Shown here piece after piece: positions 1 to 9,513 of a stretch of 64,000 bases of DNA (positions within the stretch are counted from its first letter, which is position 1; each line of letters starts with the position of its first letter). The notes under the pieces are model-generated. The model did not search any database, was not told the origin of the DNA, and worked only from the letters and a program-made list of their open reading frames with translations. The position numbers and the translations under genes are program-made. The DNA is from Stentor roeselii. Taxonomy: Eukaryota; Ciliophora; Heterotrichea; Heterotrichida; Stentoridae. The stretch is from contig RSEH01000047.1 in NCBI GenBank assembly GCA_006503475.1, positions 62,001-126,000 on the forward strand. Direction: 5' to 3'.

Positions 1-2
1 CA

Positions 3-1220
3 AATGAAAAGTATTTCAAAGGGATTGAAAAGTGGTGCAATGAAGTCAACTCACAATGCGAACATTATTTGAACCAGCAAAACAACCTGGCTGAAAAAAT
101 CAAGACGATGAATTCAGAATATCAAGAAAAATGCAATGATTATCAAGCCAAGGTTGAAAGTTTAATAAATGATAAAGCTTTGCTAATGAAAAATGTGGAA
201 AATCTGCAAAAGGAAAACTTTTCACTTAAAAAAGAAAATGATTCTTTGACTGCTGAACTTTTGAAACTTCGTGCAAGACTTTTAAGTATTGAAGGAGAAG
301 CTCTTCAGCATTTGTCACTCAAGTCTAAAGAAACTGAACTGAATGAAAAATTGAAATCGACTGAGTCTTTGTTAGCTGGACTGAAAGATGAACTCACTCG
401 AAGTGCCTCTAGTTTTAAGGAAAATTTAAATAAAGTCATCAGCAATAAAAACTTGTTAGCAACTGAAAATAAAGACTTGTCAACAAGGTTAAACTCTTTA
501 GAATCTCTCATCAAGTCGAAAGACTCAGAGATTGAAAGACTTTTACAGGAAAATAATAAAGTCGCTTCTGAAATGGCTTGCATTGAACAGCACTTATGTG
601 TTAAAGAAGACTCAAATCAGATTATTGATGATTTAATGAAAAGTAATCAGGAGTTAAGATCTGAAAACAGAGAAAGTAAGAAAAATTTCATTGAAAATAA
701 TGAAAGGGTTTTGGAATCTGCTAAAAAAGTAGAGGAACTTGAGGAAAAAATAAAAGAAATCACTGAAGAAAATGAAGTTCTTATGAGTGCTGTCGTTAAA
801 TTACAGAGAAATCGAGATATTTATGTCCCTGTCAATGGAGACCCGGTTGATAATGCTTTGGCTGACTTTATCAACACTCTTGATGAACCACTTCAAGTCC
901 CTTTTACTCGTGAAGAAGAAGGGATTTATTTATTTGGAACAAAAAGAATTTTTGTTAAATTGGAACAAGGGAAAATTATTATTAGAGTTGGAGGAGGATT
1001 TATGCAAGTTCATGAATTTATTGATGTTTATACTAATACTGAAGTTGAAAAGTTTGCACGTGAAAAAGCTGAACATGCTTCGAGGTTAAGGATGAGTATT
1101 TTAGGAAAACTTAATGAAGGATCGCCTGGAAAGTATTCTCAGTGCTTTGGTATACAGAGGAGGAACTCTTCAGTTACTAGAGCTTCTGTTAGTCCTAATC
1201 ATACAAGTTTTTATAATTGA
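3..1220 (+). CDS. Coiled-coil protein with C-terminal GAS2-related (GAR-like) domain, 5' end outside window
   Basis: The frame is open to the left edge, so the true start lies outside; 405 residues are visible and the gene ends with TGA. Most of the protein (to about visible residue 275) is heptad-rich coiled coil with long Glu/Lys/Leu stretches. Near visible residues 305-347 there is a compact domain with the pattern REEEGIYLFGTKRIF followed by IIIRVGGGFMQVHEFI. This resembles the GAS2-related domain, whose core is VRVGGGW..L.EFL and which binds microtubules. A cytoskeletal or microtubule-linked role is inferred. The GAR call rests on motif memory only. The downstream neighbour is convergent, 128 bp away. 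Confidence 0.75.
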   Translation, partial: NEKYFKGIEKWCNEVNSQCEHYLNQQNNLAEKIKTMNSEYQEKCNDYQAKVESLINDKALLMKNVENLQKENFSLKKENDSLTAELLKLRARLLSIEGEALQHLSLKSKETELNEKLKSTESLLAGLKDELTRSASSFKENLNKVISNKNLLATENKDLSTRLNSLESLIKSKDSEIERLLQENNKVASEMACIEQHLCVKEDSNQIIDDLMKSNQELRSENRESKKNFIENNERVLESAKKVEELEEKIKEITEENEVLMSAVVKLQRNRDIYVPVNGDPVDNALADFINTLDEPLQVPFTREEEGIYLFGTKRIFVKLEQGKIIIRVGGGFMQVHEFIDVYTNTEVEKFAREKAEHASRLRMSILGKLNEGSPGKYSQCFGIQRRNSSVTRASVSPNHTSFYN

Positions 1221-1348
1221 GTAGTTTGGTAAGGTTATCATTATTCATTTGTAGATGGATGATTAATTAGTGGATAACATGAAGGGTTGAGTAAATTTAG
1301 ATATTTTAATTGAATGCTTAGAGTGTGATACTTTCAGCTATTATATCA

Positions 1349-3388
1349 TTAGACATTAATTTTATCAACTAAAATTGCATGAGACCTTTTAAGACCACTT
1401 ACAGGTGAAAGAGTATCACAAGCTTCAAAAACCGAAGTTTGAATCTTTTGTGTTTTAGACATATGAAGTTCAACTAAATCATCCCAGCTTTCCAAACTAT
1501 CCTCTTCATTTTCTTCAGGAATATTTTCCATAGACTTCATAAGTCCAAGCAAGCTAGAAGTCTGTTTATCCGCACTTCCAACCCAAATCGAATACCCATC
1601 AGCAGCATCTTTTAAATAAACATTATCCTGAAATTGATGTCCAGGCAATTGACTCTTAGTATTCCTGACCCGATACCTTTTAAAGAACTCATCAGGTCTA
1701 ATAAAAAATTCACTACCTTTCTTCGGTTTCGGAATCAAGTTCTGTCTCTTAACAACTTTCATTTTTCCTCTGAAATAAACAAATTTTTCACAATAAAGTG
1801 CACAATGTCCAGGTTCTTCACAAAGATAACATCTCAAATTCATGATACTAAGTCCATAAATCGAGACATTCCTGACAAAAACATCGACAAATTCTTTATC
1901 TTTTGGATGAGATTTCAAGATTTTTTTAAAGTCAATATTGTGGAAAGAGAGAAGTTCGCAGTAGTCAGAACTTTTCACTGAAGCTGTTCGAGGCTTTTCA
2001 CAGAAAAATGAAATTTCTCCGAAATATGAATGAGAGCCGAGGATCTTGTACATTGTTTTCGTTTGACGATGAAAAACTTCAACGCTGCCACCGACGATGA
2101 AGTAAAGGTCGAAGGTTAGTTCGCCTTGAGTCAGGATCATATCGTTTGGGCCGAACATCTGTAATTTTAGCTTGTCGCTTATTGCTTTCAAACATGCGGA
2201 ACTAATTCTTCGGAATTCTCGTATTCGTAAAAGGTAGTGACCTTGGATTCGAGCGAAGACTTCTTCTTTCATTGGAACTGATAAAAGACTTAGAATGTCT
2301 TGTTCTCGAAGAAGATTTTCGGAATGAAGTTGTTTTAGGTTTCTGATATAATTGATTACTCGTGACCTAAGTGCCAGGGGGCACTTATTAACTCTCATAT
2401 AAATTTTAGTTTTTCTCATAACATCATTAAAATAAAGATCTACTTGATTTGATTTTTCAAGAAAACTTTGAATACCACCTACATAATACCCGAAAAGACC
2501 AGAAGTCAATGTCATTATAAATATCAAAAAAAGTCTTTCAAGGTTAGTTCGAGTTGGAAATTCCCCATACCCAACACTAGTGATAGTTTCCATTGTCCTA
2601 ATCACAAGTTTCAAATACCTTGTTTTTCTATCCATAAATACAAACTCATAGTTCAAGTGACTAGTAAATAAACTATTGGTATATAAAACATTCTGTAAAC
2701 AAGCCAACAAATGTAAAGTTAAAGATGCATAAAATAAATAACTCAAAATCGAAGTTAAAGTAAAAACTAAAGGATAAGGAAAAAGTTCTCGAATATTGAA
2801 AATTATATTTCGATACTTCCTTAATCTTATCAGTTTTAATAACATCAAGTATCTAAGAATGTTTCGGTTTTGAATATCAGTGAAAACTGGAAAGTCTTCA
2901 TTGTAGTCTAGCTCTGGAAATAGCAACTCAAATGGAAAGGAAGAAATAAGATCTAGAAAAAAAGAATTTTTAAAGTAATGTTTTGCTATTTTTAACCTGT
3001 TATCGACGGAAAATCCTTTTGAGTAGTAAGAAGTGTTGAATGTCAGAAGGATGTCAGAAAAATATAAACAACCCAGTAGTATGCTGAACTTTTTTCCGAA
3101 ATCAACGTAAAATGAAATAGAGAAGGGAATTGAATATGATATAAATATTGTGACTCCAAGTACAAGAATGTCCCAGATAATTTTGAATAAGCAGTCGCAT
3201 TCAAGGATTAATCTGCTCGTTATATTTAAGGTTGTATTGTATGGATCTGAGCCGGGGAAAAAAATCTGTTTGTTCTTTTGAAGAATAAAACTGTCATTAA
3301 CTTTCCGGAGTGATTCAAAAAATACCGAAGTACGTCTTTGTTCACTATTGATAATAGCGTCTTTAACCCATCTTCCACCCCTAACCAT
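1349..3388 (-). CDS. Cyclic-nucleotide-gated (EAG/HCN-type) potassium channel with C-terminal CCHC zinc knuckle
   Basis: 679 aa. Hydrophobic segments from about residue 70 to 305 fit S1-S6, with a basic S4-like stretch near 183-200 (LLKLIRLRKYR). The selectivity filter is SVGYGE at 271-276, the K+-selective type. A C-linker leads to a cyclic-nucleotide-binding domain at about 400-495 (LYFIVGGSVEVF, SYFGEISFF, RTASV). Right after it, residues 520-533 form C-x2-C-x4-H-x4-C, a zinc-knuckle pattern normally found in nucleic-acid-binding proteins. The family sits in plasma or ciliary membranes and couples cAMP/cGMP to K+ flux. The phosphodiesterase at 34.8 kb and the cyclase at 42 kb may act on the same messenger. 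ATG start; an upstream in-frame Met is not needed. Confidence 0.9.
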   Translation of the reverse strand: MVRGGRWVKDAIINSEQRRTSVFFESLRKVNDSFILQKNKQIFFPGSDPYNTTLNITSRLILECDCLFKIIWDILVLGVTIFISYSIPFSISFYVDFGKKFSILLGCLYFSDILLTFNTSYYSKGFSVDNRLKIAKHYFKNSFFLDLISSFPFELLFPELDYNEDFPVFTDIQNRNILRYLMLLKLIRLRKYRNIIFNIRELFPYPLVFTLTSILSYLFYASLTLHLLACLQNVLYTNSLFTSHLNYEFVFMDRKTRYLKLVIRTMETITSVGYGEFPTRTNLERLFLIFIMTLTSGLFGYYVGGIQSFLEKSNQVDLYFNDVMRKTKIYMRVNKCPLALRSRVINYIRNLKQLHSENLLREQDILSLLSVPMKEEVFARIQGHYLLRIREFRRISSACLKAISDKLKLQMFGPNDMILTQGELTFDLYFIVGGSVEVFHRQTKTMYKILGSHSYFGEISFFCEKPRTASVKSSDYCELLSFHNIDFKKILKSHPKDKEFVDVFVRNVSIYGLSIMNLRCYLCEEPGHCALYCEKFVYFRGKMKVVKRQNLIPKPKKGSEFFIRPDEFFKRYRVRNTKSQLPGHQFQDNVYLKDAADGYSIWVGSADKQTSSLLGLMKSMENIPEENEEDSLESWDDLVELHMSKTQKIQTSVFEACDTLSPVSGLKRSHAILVDKINV

Positions 3389-3577
3389 AAAACTTTATAA
3401 ACAAATAACTCTCTATTAAAGCAATTCTCCTCCAACCCCTTGCAACCTTTCAACCTTATTCACCTCAACTAAAAGAATCATGAATTTATACAACCCAACC
3501 AAATGATTTTCATTTATTTCCTACAGTCAAAGCATCAAAATTAATTAAAATGATTTCTTGAGTCATCAAATTAACCC

Positions 3578-4204
3578 TTAATCATTTCTTCTAATCCTTA
3601 TCAAGCAGTAAAAACTTTCATATAAGAGAAAGGCCAGACTCCCAACAGCTCCAGGCAAGATGATATAAGCGCAGTTGTCAATCATTGAAATCGCTGAAGA
3701 AAAGCAAACAATGCAAATAATTCCTAATCTCAGCAAATCAGCCCCTTGCATGCGAAACTTGTAGATCCAGGTAAAGCCGATGACGCTCATATTGATGAAA
3801 ATCCAAAGAGAACCGTATCGAAAAAGGACTTCGTTGTTGACTTGAGAGTAAATTCCGAAGAGGACTGAAGAACATGAATAGCCTAAGTAAACTGAGTACT
3901 TTCCGTAGACACTGAATATCATCGGGTCTTCTACTGCGAACTTGTTGATTGAACTGAAATAGATCCAAAAGATTACTGAGTAGATTGGACGCTTTAGGTA
4001 TACAAGGCAACTTAGGATACTTAGTAATAACTCGAAAAAAAGACCGATTATATATATTTCTCCTTGTGATGTTGATAGACGCAGCTGTGAGTTTATTACA
4101 AGCATCATGATTCCTTGGAAGATTGAAGAGTACACTACTGAAAAATCATAGAAAATTAATACAGAGCACAGTGCAGTGATAGCCCAAGTAAACAAATTCT
4201 GCAT
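3578..4204 (-). CDS. Multi-pass membrane protein, unknown family
   Basis: 208 aa, not recognised. Almost the whole length is hydrophobic, with about six or seven membrane segments separated by very short loops. It ends in a basic tail (LIRIRRND) that probably faces the cytosol. There is no signal peptide separate from the first membrane helix. It lies between the channel gene and the kinesin-RCC1 gene, all on the minus strand, with 57 bp to the kinesin stop. Function unknown. Confidence 0.75.
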   Translation of the reverse strand: MQNLFTWAITALCSVLIFYDFSVVYSSIFQGIMMLVINSQLRLSTSQGEIYIIGLFFELLLSILSCLVYLKRPIYSVIFWIYFSSINKFAVEDPMIFSVYGKYSVYLGYSCSSVLFGIYSQVNNEVLFRYGSLWIFINMSVIGFTWIYKFRMQGADLLRLGIICIVCFSSAISMIDNCAYIILPGAVGSLAFLLYESFYCLIRIRRND

Positions 4205-4262
4205 TAATTATTCAAATTTCTAATAATAATTCCTAACCCTCTATAGAATGACCTGCTTTAAG

Positions 4263-7200
4263 TTAATCTATTTTCCTTAAAGCCATAGTATGAAAGTACC
4301 CACAAGACACAGTCAAAACTTTGTCTACCGGGCACTTGACAGGAACATCAAAATCCTTATCATCATCTCCAAGTCCCAACTGATGATAATAATTAAACCC
4401 CCAAACAAAAAGAGTCCCATTGACAGTAACAGCAGCCGAGTGCCTACACCCAGCACTGATACTTTTAACAACCTCTCCAATCCCAACTTTCCCCGTTTCC
4501 TGCACATCCCCAGTATTTCCCTGGCCAGTCCTTCCATGAGCAGCTTTTCCAAAGCTAAAAACTTCTCCCTTCTCATTTAAAACAATTGTAAAAGCATCTC
4601 CACAAGCGACCATTTCCGCTTTATTCTTTTCCCCAAACAAAGGATGTTCAACACACTGCAAAAATCCAGAAGAAACAACACCCAATTGGCCTTCCTGAGC
4701 AAGTCCAGACAAAACAACTTTGCCGTCTTCAACAACTGCTGCGGAATGATTGACTCCAAGGTCGAGATAAGTGACTTTGGCCAGGTTGATTTTGACAGGA
4801 CTTGAGACAGGTTCAGCCGTTGTAAGAAAACAACGAGCGTCGGGGTTGCATCCCCACATGAAGAGTTTTTTATCAGAAATACAGCCGGAATGTGAATGTC
4901 CGCAGGAGATCATTGAAGCGCCTTGAGGAAGTGATGAGATTTCTTTTGGAATCAGGTAGTCTTTACAGTCACCGTGACCAAGTTGACCGTCTTCGCCGTA
5001 GCCCCAGGAAAATACCTGGCCGGAGGAGGAGAGGCATAAAGTGTGCTGCCAACCACAGGATACTGATACTATTTTTAATGAGGATAAAGATAGGATTTGT
5101 GTTGGATTTTTACAGATCTCGTTGTTTCCGTGACCTAGTTGACCGAATAAACCTCTGCCCCAGGTGAAGATTTTACCGTCTGTGGATACTGCTGAGGAAT
5201 GATGGTAACCGCATTTTAGACTTTGGATTTGAGTGGAATCTTGGAATATTGAAAAGGGGGTTACTACGTCTTCTTCTGATCCTGTACCGCAACGGCCATC
5301 TTTACCAGAGCCCCACGCAAGTGCCTGTCCAGCCGGGTGTGCAGATCCTGAAAAAGTAACAGTTAATTTCGGCATTTTCTCTCTATCCTTCAATTTAGGT
5401 GACAAAGTTTGATTGATCATTTTAAGTACATCCATATACTTAACTTCAACCTCCTCTACAATTTCCTGATTCTGAGCCTTAAGTTCCTGCAACATTTCAT
5501 TATGCTGAGAAGCAAGACTACTAATCGCATTTTTATCCACATTTGACTTAGTAATTTGATTCTGATAATAAGCCTCCAAACTACTCCGAGCTTCTTCATA
5601 CCTAGAATCAATTTTTTCCAAATAATTCTCATATTTAGCTTTAAGTTTCTTGACACAATTTTCCGGCATTTCTCCAATTTTCAAGTCATTCGTGACATCA
5701 GAAAAATCGGGTTGAATATCATAAAAAATGACTTCTTTTTCATTATTAACAGAGTCATTAGGTGATGAAAGTTGAATGCTTTCTTTAAGTAACTGACTGA
5801 GAGCTGTAGAGTACTGGTCCTGTATTTCAGTGATTTCCTGTCTATAGTTCATAGCAAGGTCCTTACTTTTTTCAGACCAGATGGTGCTGGCAGCGAGTTC
5901 CTGTGCAAGTTCATTTTCAATAGTCAAGACCATGTTTTCAATAAAATATATCTCAGAAGGTGCCTGGCCCGAAGCAGGGTCATCATATTTTTTCATAAGA
6001 CTCATCAACTGTGAACTTTGACTTTCGAATTCTTTTTCCAGCTGTTTTCTTTTCGCCTTTTCTTCTTCTAGAGCTTGAAGCAAGTTGCGACTTGTCTGGT
6101 CATTTGTGCTTGATTTAAAGAGTTTCAAGTGCTCGTTTGCTTGTTTTGCCTCTTCGATGTATTGCTGCAGTTGTTTCACAAGGTCTCGATTTTGTTGCTC
6201 GATTTTGTGGTAAGAGTTTTTTGATTGGTCGAGTTGTTCTTTTAACTTTAATACCTCGAACTTCAATTGACTTGATGTCGCTGAATCGTCCATGAACTCG
6301 TTCACGTGCACGTCATTTTGAACTATTTTTGCACGGGTTGCGAAGCGTAGAGTGGATATTGTTTGTGTTAGGTTCATTGCTGCAGGAGATATTGTGCAGA
6401 TTATTGCTGATAAAGAGTTACCGCCTAAGGCTTGGCTTAGGATTCTTGTTAGTTTGGAATCGCGGTAGGGAATGTGCTGTTGTCGCCCGTCGGCTAACTT
6501 GTTGATCACGTTTGATAAGATGAAGAGGGACTTGTTTATGTGGCCAGTCTCTCCAAGTTGTTCCTGTCCCTTAACCTCAAACTCATTCAACCTTTCACTC
6601 CCAGCCAAATCGACTAAATTCAAGCATCCATACTTACAAGTATTAGCATCTTTCCACTCCACATAAACCCTAAAAATCGTATGAGACCTGCTCGAGTGTT
6701 CATGAATGCTAGTTTCACGATACATGCGATGTTCCTCTCCATAATTCATAATCATAATAACCTGATCAAAGCTCTTAACTTCATACTTACTCAAGTCCTG
6801 AATATAAACATTCGAGTTATTTTCCTTAATCTTCAAGTTGGTGCTAGTAGGTACAAGCAAGTCATTTATTTGTTCATTGTAAATTTCCAGATATGACACA
6901 AATATTGTATAAGCTCCTGGAGACTTACTCGCGATACGAAAGATGTCCTTGATGCTCAGAGGAAGGACTCCTGGAAGTTCAGGTCTTCCCAGCATCGTGT
7001 AAGTCTTGCCTGAAGTTGTCTGTCCATACATGAACACTGCTCCGTTAAACCCTTGCATTATAAACTCGATGATTGGCCTGCAGATGTCCTTGTAAATCGT
7101 CTCAGATGTGTCGTTTATCGAGTAAATGTGGTCGAAGGTAAAGCTGGAAGGAGATAAAGAGTCCACATAACGACGGCGAATGTCTCTTTCTTTCAATGAG

Positions 7201-7355
7201 ACAAATGATGCTGAGGATAAGTCCATCGGAGTGTAGGTGATTTGACGAGAAAATATTGTGTTCTTGTCAATCGTCCAGATCTCCTCATCTTCATAAGGAC
7301 GTAGCAAAGGACGCATTCGAATGCAGACTTGTATATTCTCTTTACTTTTTTTCAT
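4263..7355 (-). CDS. Kinesin motor fused to a seven-repeat RCC1 propeller
   Basis: 1030 aa. The N-terminal motor domain spans about residues 5-345: P-loop GQTTSGKT at 111-118, SSRSH at 221-225 (switch I) and LVDLAGSE at 247-254 (switch II). The motor is at the N terminus, so plus-end-directed movement is likely by family precedent. Residues 360-660 are mainly coiled coil. From about 680 to the end there are seven RCC1-type repeats, each with a W/S-G-x(5-6)-Q/R-x-G core (for example TWGRGLFGQLGHG and SWGYGEDGQLGHG), enough to close a seven-bladed propeller. The P-loop has Thr where most kinesins have Gly (GQTGSGKT). RCC1 folds bind chromatin, small GTPases or other partners, so the propeller may be a cargo or regulatory module. 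The fusion is one uninterrupted frame. Confidence 0.95.
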   Translation of the reverse strand: MKKSKENIQVCIRMRPLLRPYEDEEIWTIDKNTIFSRQITYTPMDLSSASFVSLKERDIRRRYVDSLSPSSFTFDHIYSINDTSETIYKDICRPIIEFIMQGFNGAVFMYGQTTSGKTYTMLGRPELPGVLPLSIKDIFRIASKSPGAYTIFVSYLEIYNEQINDLLVPTSTNLKIKENNSNVYIQDLSKYEVKSFDQVIMIMNYGEEHRMYRETSIHEHSSRSHTIFRVYVEWKDANTCKYGCLNLVDLAGSERLNEFEVKGQEQLGETGHINKSLFILSNVINKLADGRQQHIPYRDSKLTRILSQALGGNSLSAIICTISPAAMNLTQTISTLRFATRAKIVQNDVHVNEFMDDSATSSQLKFEVLKLKEQLDQSKNSYHKIEQQNRDLVKQLQQYIEEAKQANEHLKLFKSSTNDQTSRNLLQALEEEKAKRKQLEKEFESQSSQLMSLMKKYDDPASGQAPSEIYFIENMVLTIENELAQELAASTIWSEKSKDLAMNYRQEITEIQDQYSTALSQLLKESIQLSSPNDSVNNEKEVIFYDIQPDFSDVTNDLKIGEMPENCVKKLKAKYENYLEKIDSRYEEARSSLEAYYQNQITKSNVDKNAISSLASQHNEMLQELKAQNQEIVEEVEVKYMDVLKMINQTLSPKLKDREKMPKLTVTFSGSAHPAGQALAWGSGKDGRCGTGSEEDVVTPFSIFQDSTQIQSLKCGYHHSSAVSTDGKIFTWGRGLFGQLGHGNNEICKNPTQILSLSSLKIVSVSCGWQHTLCLSSSGQVFSWGYGEDGQLGHGDCKDYLIPKEISSLPQGASMISCGHSHSGCISDKKLFMWGCNPDARCFLTTAEPVSSPVKINLAKVTYLDLGVNHSAAVVEDGKVVLSGLAQEGQLGVVSSGFLQCVEHPLFGEKNKAEMVACGDAFTIVLNEKGEVFSFGKAAHGRTGQGNTGDVQETGKVGIGEVVKSISAGCRHSAAVTVNGTLFVWGFNYYHQLGLGDDDKDFDVPVKCPVDKVLTVSCGYFHTMALRKID

Positions 7356-7472
7356 ATTATTTCTTAATTCCTGTTCTAATAACTTTAATCACAGTCAATT
7401 CTCATCTGAATTAAAATATTCATCAAAAAATACAATATTTTAAGTCTTCTAACAAAAAATCTCTTATAAATC

Positions 7473-7820
7473 ATGAGAATTTTCGTGCATATCAAAGATC
7501 AGATCTTCGGCATCGAATGCGGCTCAGGCCGTCAGCGTCTTCAATGGCTGGGTGACGTGGCAGTCTTCCGCTACGACCATTTCTACAACGTAAGTACTGG
7601 AGTCTGCAAGTCACTAGAGCTAGAAGACAGTTCTCCTCTCGACGTGAATGCAATCATCGCTGATACTCTTCCAGAAGACACTCACGTCTGGGTAGTGCTG
7701 CAAGAAGACGAAATCGCTAAGAAACGAGAAGAGTTGGACCAAGGCGATTCTTCCAGAGCCTCTGTTCAAGAAGCAAGTCTTTTACGTCCGCGGTTCCCTC
7801 CAAGTCCATTGCGTAAATAA
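7473..7820 (+). CDS. Small conserved-looking protein, unknown
   Basis: 115 aa. The first 80 residues look like a compact alpha/beta domain, perhaps ubiquitin-like in size (MRIFVHIKDQIFGIEC, then RLQWLGDVAVFRYD). The tail is charged and Pro/Ser-rich (RPRFPPSPLRK). Base composition is richer in G+C than the flanks and codon use looks strongly constrained, both typical of an expressed gene. It is divergent from the kinesin-RCC1 gene (117 bp between starts) and 47 bp upstream of the phosphatase gene. I do not recognise the family. Confidence 0.75.
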   Translation: MRIFVHIKDQIFGIECGSGRQRLQWLGDVAVFRYDHFYNVSTGVCKSLELEDSSPLDVNAIIADTLPEDTHVWVVLQEDEIAKKREELDQGDSSRASVQEASLLRPRFPPSPLRK

Positions 7821-7867
7821 ACCTTCCATATTAAATTTAGACCGGGTTCTTCTGTTAGAATTTGAAT

Positions 7868-8896
7868 ATGTCCAAAGAGATTTCCAGGAGACCTTCTTAC
7901 AAACTTCGTACTCCAGATCCTATTCATACCTCTTTGACGGCCAATTCAGCTGAAACTAGCGATAACAGAAAAGTTGAAATAAAAAATAAAGAAAATTTGA
8001 CTTATGAGTTCGCCAAGGCTAATTCTTTACAGCCGAATATGATAAACAAGCCTTTATATCAGAACTCTTGTCGATCACTTAAGACTACCAACCAACGCCC
8101 TGCAGATTCATTTAAAGTAAAGCCGAACTCAGCCAGAAACCGCGATGGTCAAGGTCTTGTGACGAAAGTTGAGTCATTATCCAAGAAATCTCCTGAGATT
8201 TTATATAAAGAGCATCTTTTTCAGACGTTTCAAGCAGTCAAGTTTATCAGAAGCCTTCCAGAACCGGATGTAGAAGAACTTAGACAAAAGGCGGTGATTC
8301 TGAATAAAAGACCTGGATTTGAATCAAAGAGGACAATTGTCTTTGACCTTGATGAGACTCTTGTGCATTGTGTGGAAAACCCGGATCTTGCTGATTTTGC
8401 TATTACGATCAATTTGGCCAATGGGAACTTTGTTAGAGCTGGGGTTAATATCAGACCTTTCGCCCGGGAAGTCCTGGCTTCGGCTAATAGGGACTTTGAA
8501 GTCATTGTTTTTACTGCTTCGCATAAGTGCTATGCTGATGAAGTCATGAATTATCTTGACCCCACTGGCGAATTGATTCATCATCGGCTTTATAGGGAAA
8601 ATTGCCTGGTCAAGTCTGGAGTTTATATCAAGGATTTGAGGATTTTTGTTAATAGGAGGGTTGAGGATATTGTCATTGTTGACAATTCTGCTTATTGCTT
8701 TGCTTATCAGCTGGAAAATGGAATTCCTATCATTTCTTGGTTTGATGATTATAATGATAGGGAATTGCAGAAATTGGTTGAGTACATAAAAATTCTTGCC
8801 CACGTCCCTGACATCTCTTTAGTAAATCAAAGAACCTTCAGACTGAACACATTTTACCACGACTACATCCGAGACTTCTTGAAGTCAAATGAGTAA
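7868..8896 (+). CDS. FCP1/SCP-like (NLI-interacting factor) HAD phosphatase
   Basis: 342 aa from the ATG at 7868 (a TTG two codons upstream is rejected as a start). The N-terminal 150 residues are low-complexity and basic. The catalytic domain begins with FDLDETLVH: D160 and D162 form the DxDxT phosphotransfer motif. It continues with VNIRPFAREVL, VIVFTASHKCYADEV, HHRLYRENC and VEDIVIVDNSAYCF, the ordered motifs of CTD small phosphatases, which remove phosphate from Ser/Thr (often in the RNA polymerase II tail, though other substrates are known). Ciliates have many paralogues, so the substrate cannot be assigned. Convergent with the next gene, 20 bp away. Confidence 0.95.
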   Translation: MSKEISRRPSYKLRTPDPIHTSLTANSAETSDNRKVEIKNKENLTYEFAKANSLQPNMINKPLYQNSCRSLKTTNQRPADSFKVKPNSARNRDGQGLVTKVESLSKKSPEILYKEHLFQTFQAVKFIRSLPEPDVEELRQKAVILNKRPGFESKRTIVFDLDETLVHCVENPDLADFAITINLANGNFVRAGVNIRPFAREVLASANRDFEVIVFTASHKCYADEVMNYLDPTGELIHHRLYRENCLVKSGVYIKDLRIFVNRRVEDIVIVDNSAYCFAYQLENGIPIISWFDDYNDRELQKLVEYIKILAHVPDISLVNQRTFRLNTFYHDYIRDFLKSNE

Positions 8897-8916
8897 TTTT
8901 GAATTAAATACTATCC

Positions 8917-9480
8917 TTACATAATAAAACATCTATTCGAGCACTCACAGCTTTTTTCCATTCTAAGTTCCGTGATTTTTTCATTTAACTCAACGACACT
9001 ATCCCTTAAATCTCTAGCAAAACTTTCACTTCTTTCATATTTCCTGTCGACAGATTCAAGCTGAATTTTTAAGTCTCTCATCGACTCGTGCATTGATTGA
9101 ATCAAGTGAGTCAACTGGTCGTTCACAATGACTGACCTGTTGATGCTGTCGGGCTGACTTAAAAGACTTTCTTTCGAACGCTTGTTGGCCGCTCGTTTTG
9201 AACTGTCTAAGTACATCTGAGCCTCACAACGCAAGTCAATTAAACTATTACGGGCATTTGTTAGAAGAACTTCAGATGCTTGACCTTCTGGGAAATCACT
9301 TGTGTAGCTTACTGATAGGTCACAGTATGGATCGGTTTCTTTTGTTAGAGCTTTTGATGAAGGGTTTCTTGGGGAGTATTTTGTGTTGTGTCCTTCTGAC
9401 TCTCCCAAACTCGGAGTTTTTGTATCATTAGTAAGTCGAGATTTTTTTAAAGACTTTGAAAATCGAGGTCTTTTATGCAT
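8917..9480 (-). CDS. Coiled-coil protein ending in a CaaX prenylation box
   Basis: 187 aa, not a recognised family. The N-terminal half is basic and disordered; about residues 130-180 form a short coiled coil. The last residues read CECSNRCFIM: the terminal CFIM fits a CaaX box with Met last, the preference of farnesyltransferase, and two more cysteines nearby could be palmitoylated. The protein is therefore likely held on a membrane by lipid. Its ATG is 33 bp downstream of the LRR-ankyrin gene stop on the same strand. Confidence 0.75.
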   Translation of the reverse strand: MHKRPRFSKSLKKSRLTNDTKTPSLGESEGHNTKYSPRNPSSKALTKETDPYCDLSVSYTSDFPEGQASEVLLTNARNSLIDLRCEAQMYLDSSKRAANKRSKESLLSQPDSINRSVIVNDQLTHLIQSMHESMRDLKIQLESVDRKYERSESFARDLRDSVVELNEKITELRMEKSCECSNRCFIM

Positions 9481-9513
9481 TTTCTAATTATTTCAAGATT
9501 CTCAAATGAAGTA

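Noticed and set aside
7862-7867. Non-ATG starts (also at 32393, 60134, 62551 and 69)
   Set aside because: TTG or GTG codons just upstream of sensible ATGs; eukaryotic initiation and domain limits favour the ATG, and the frame at 69 simply continues from outside the window.
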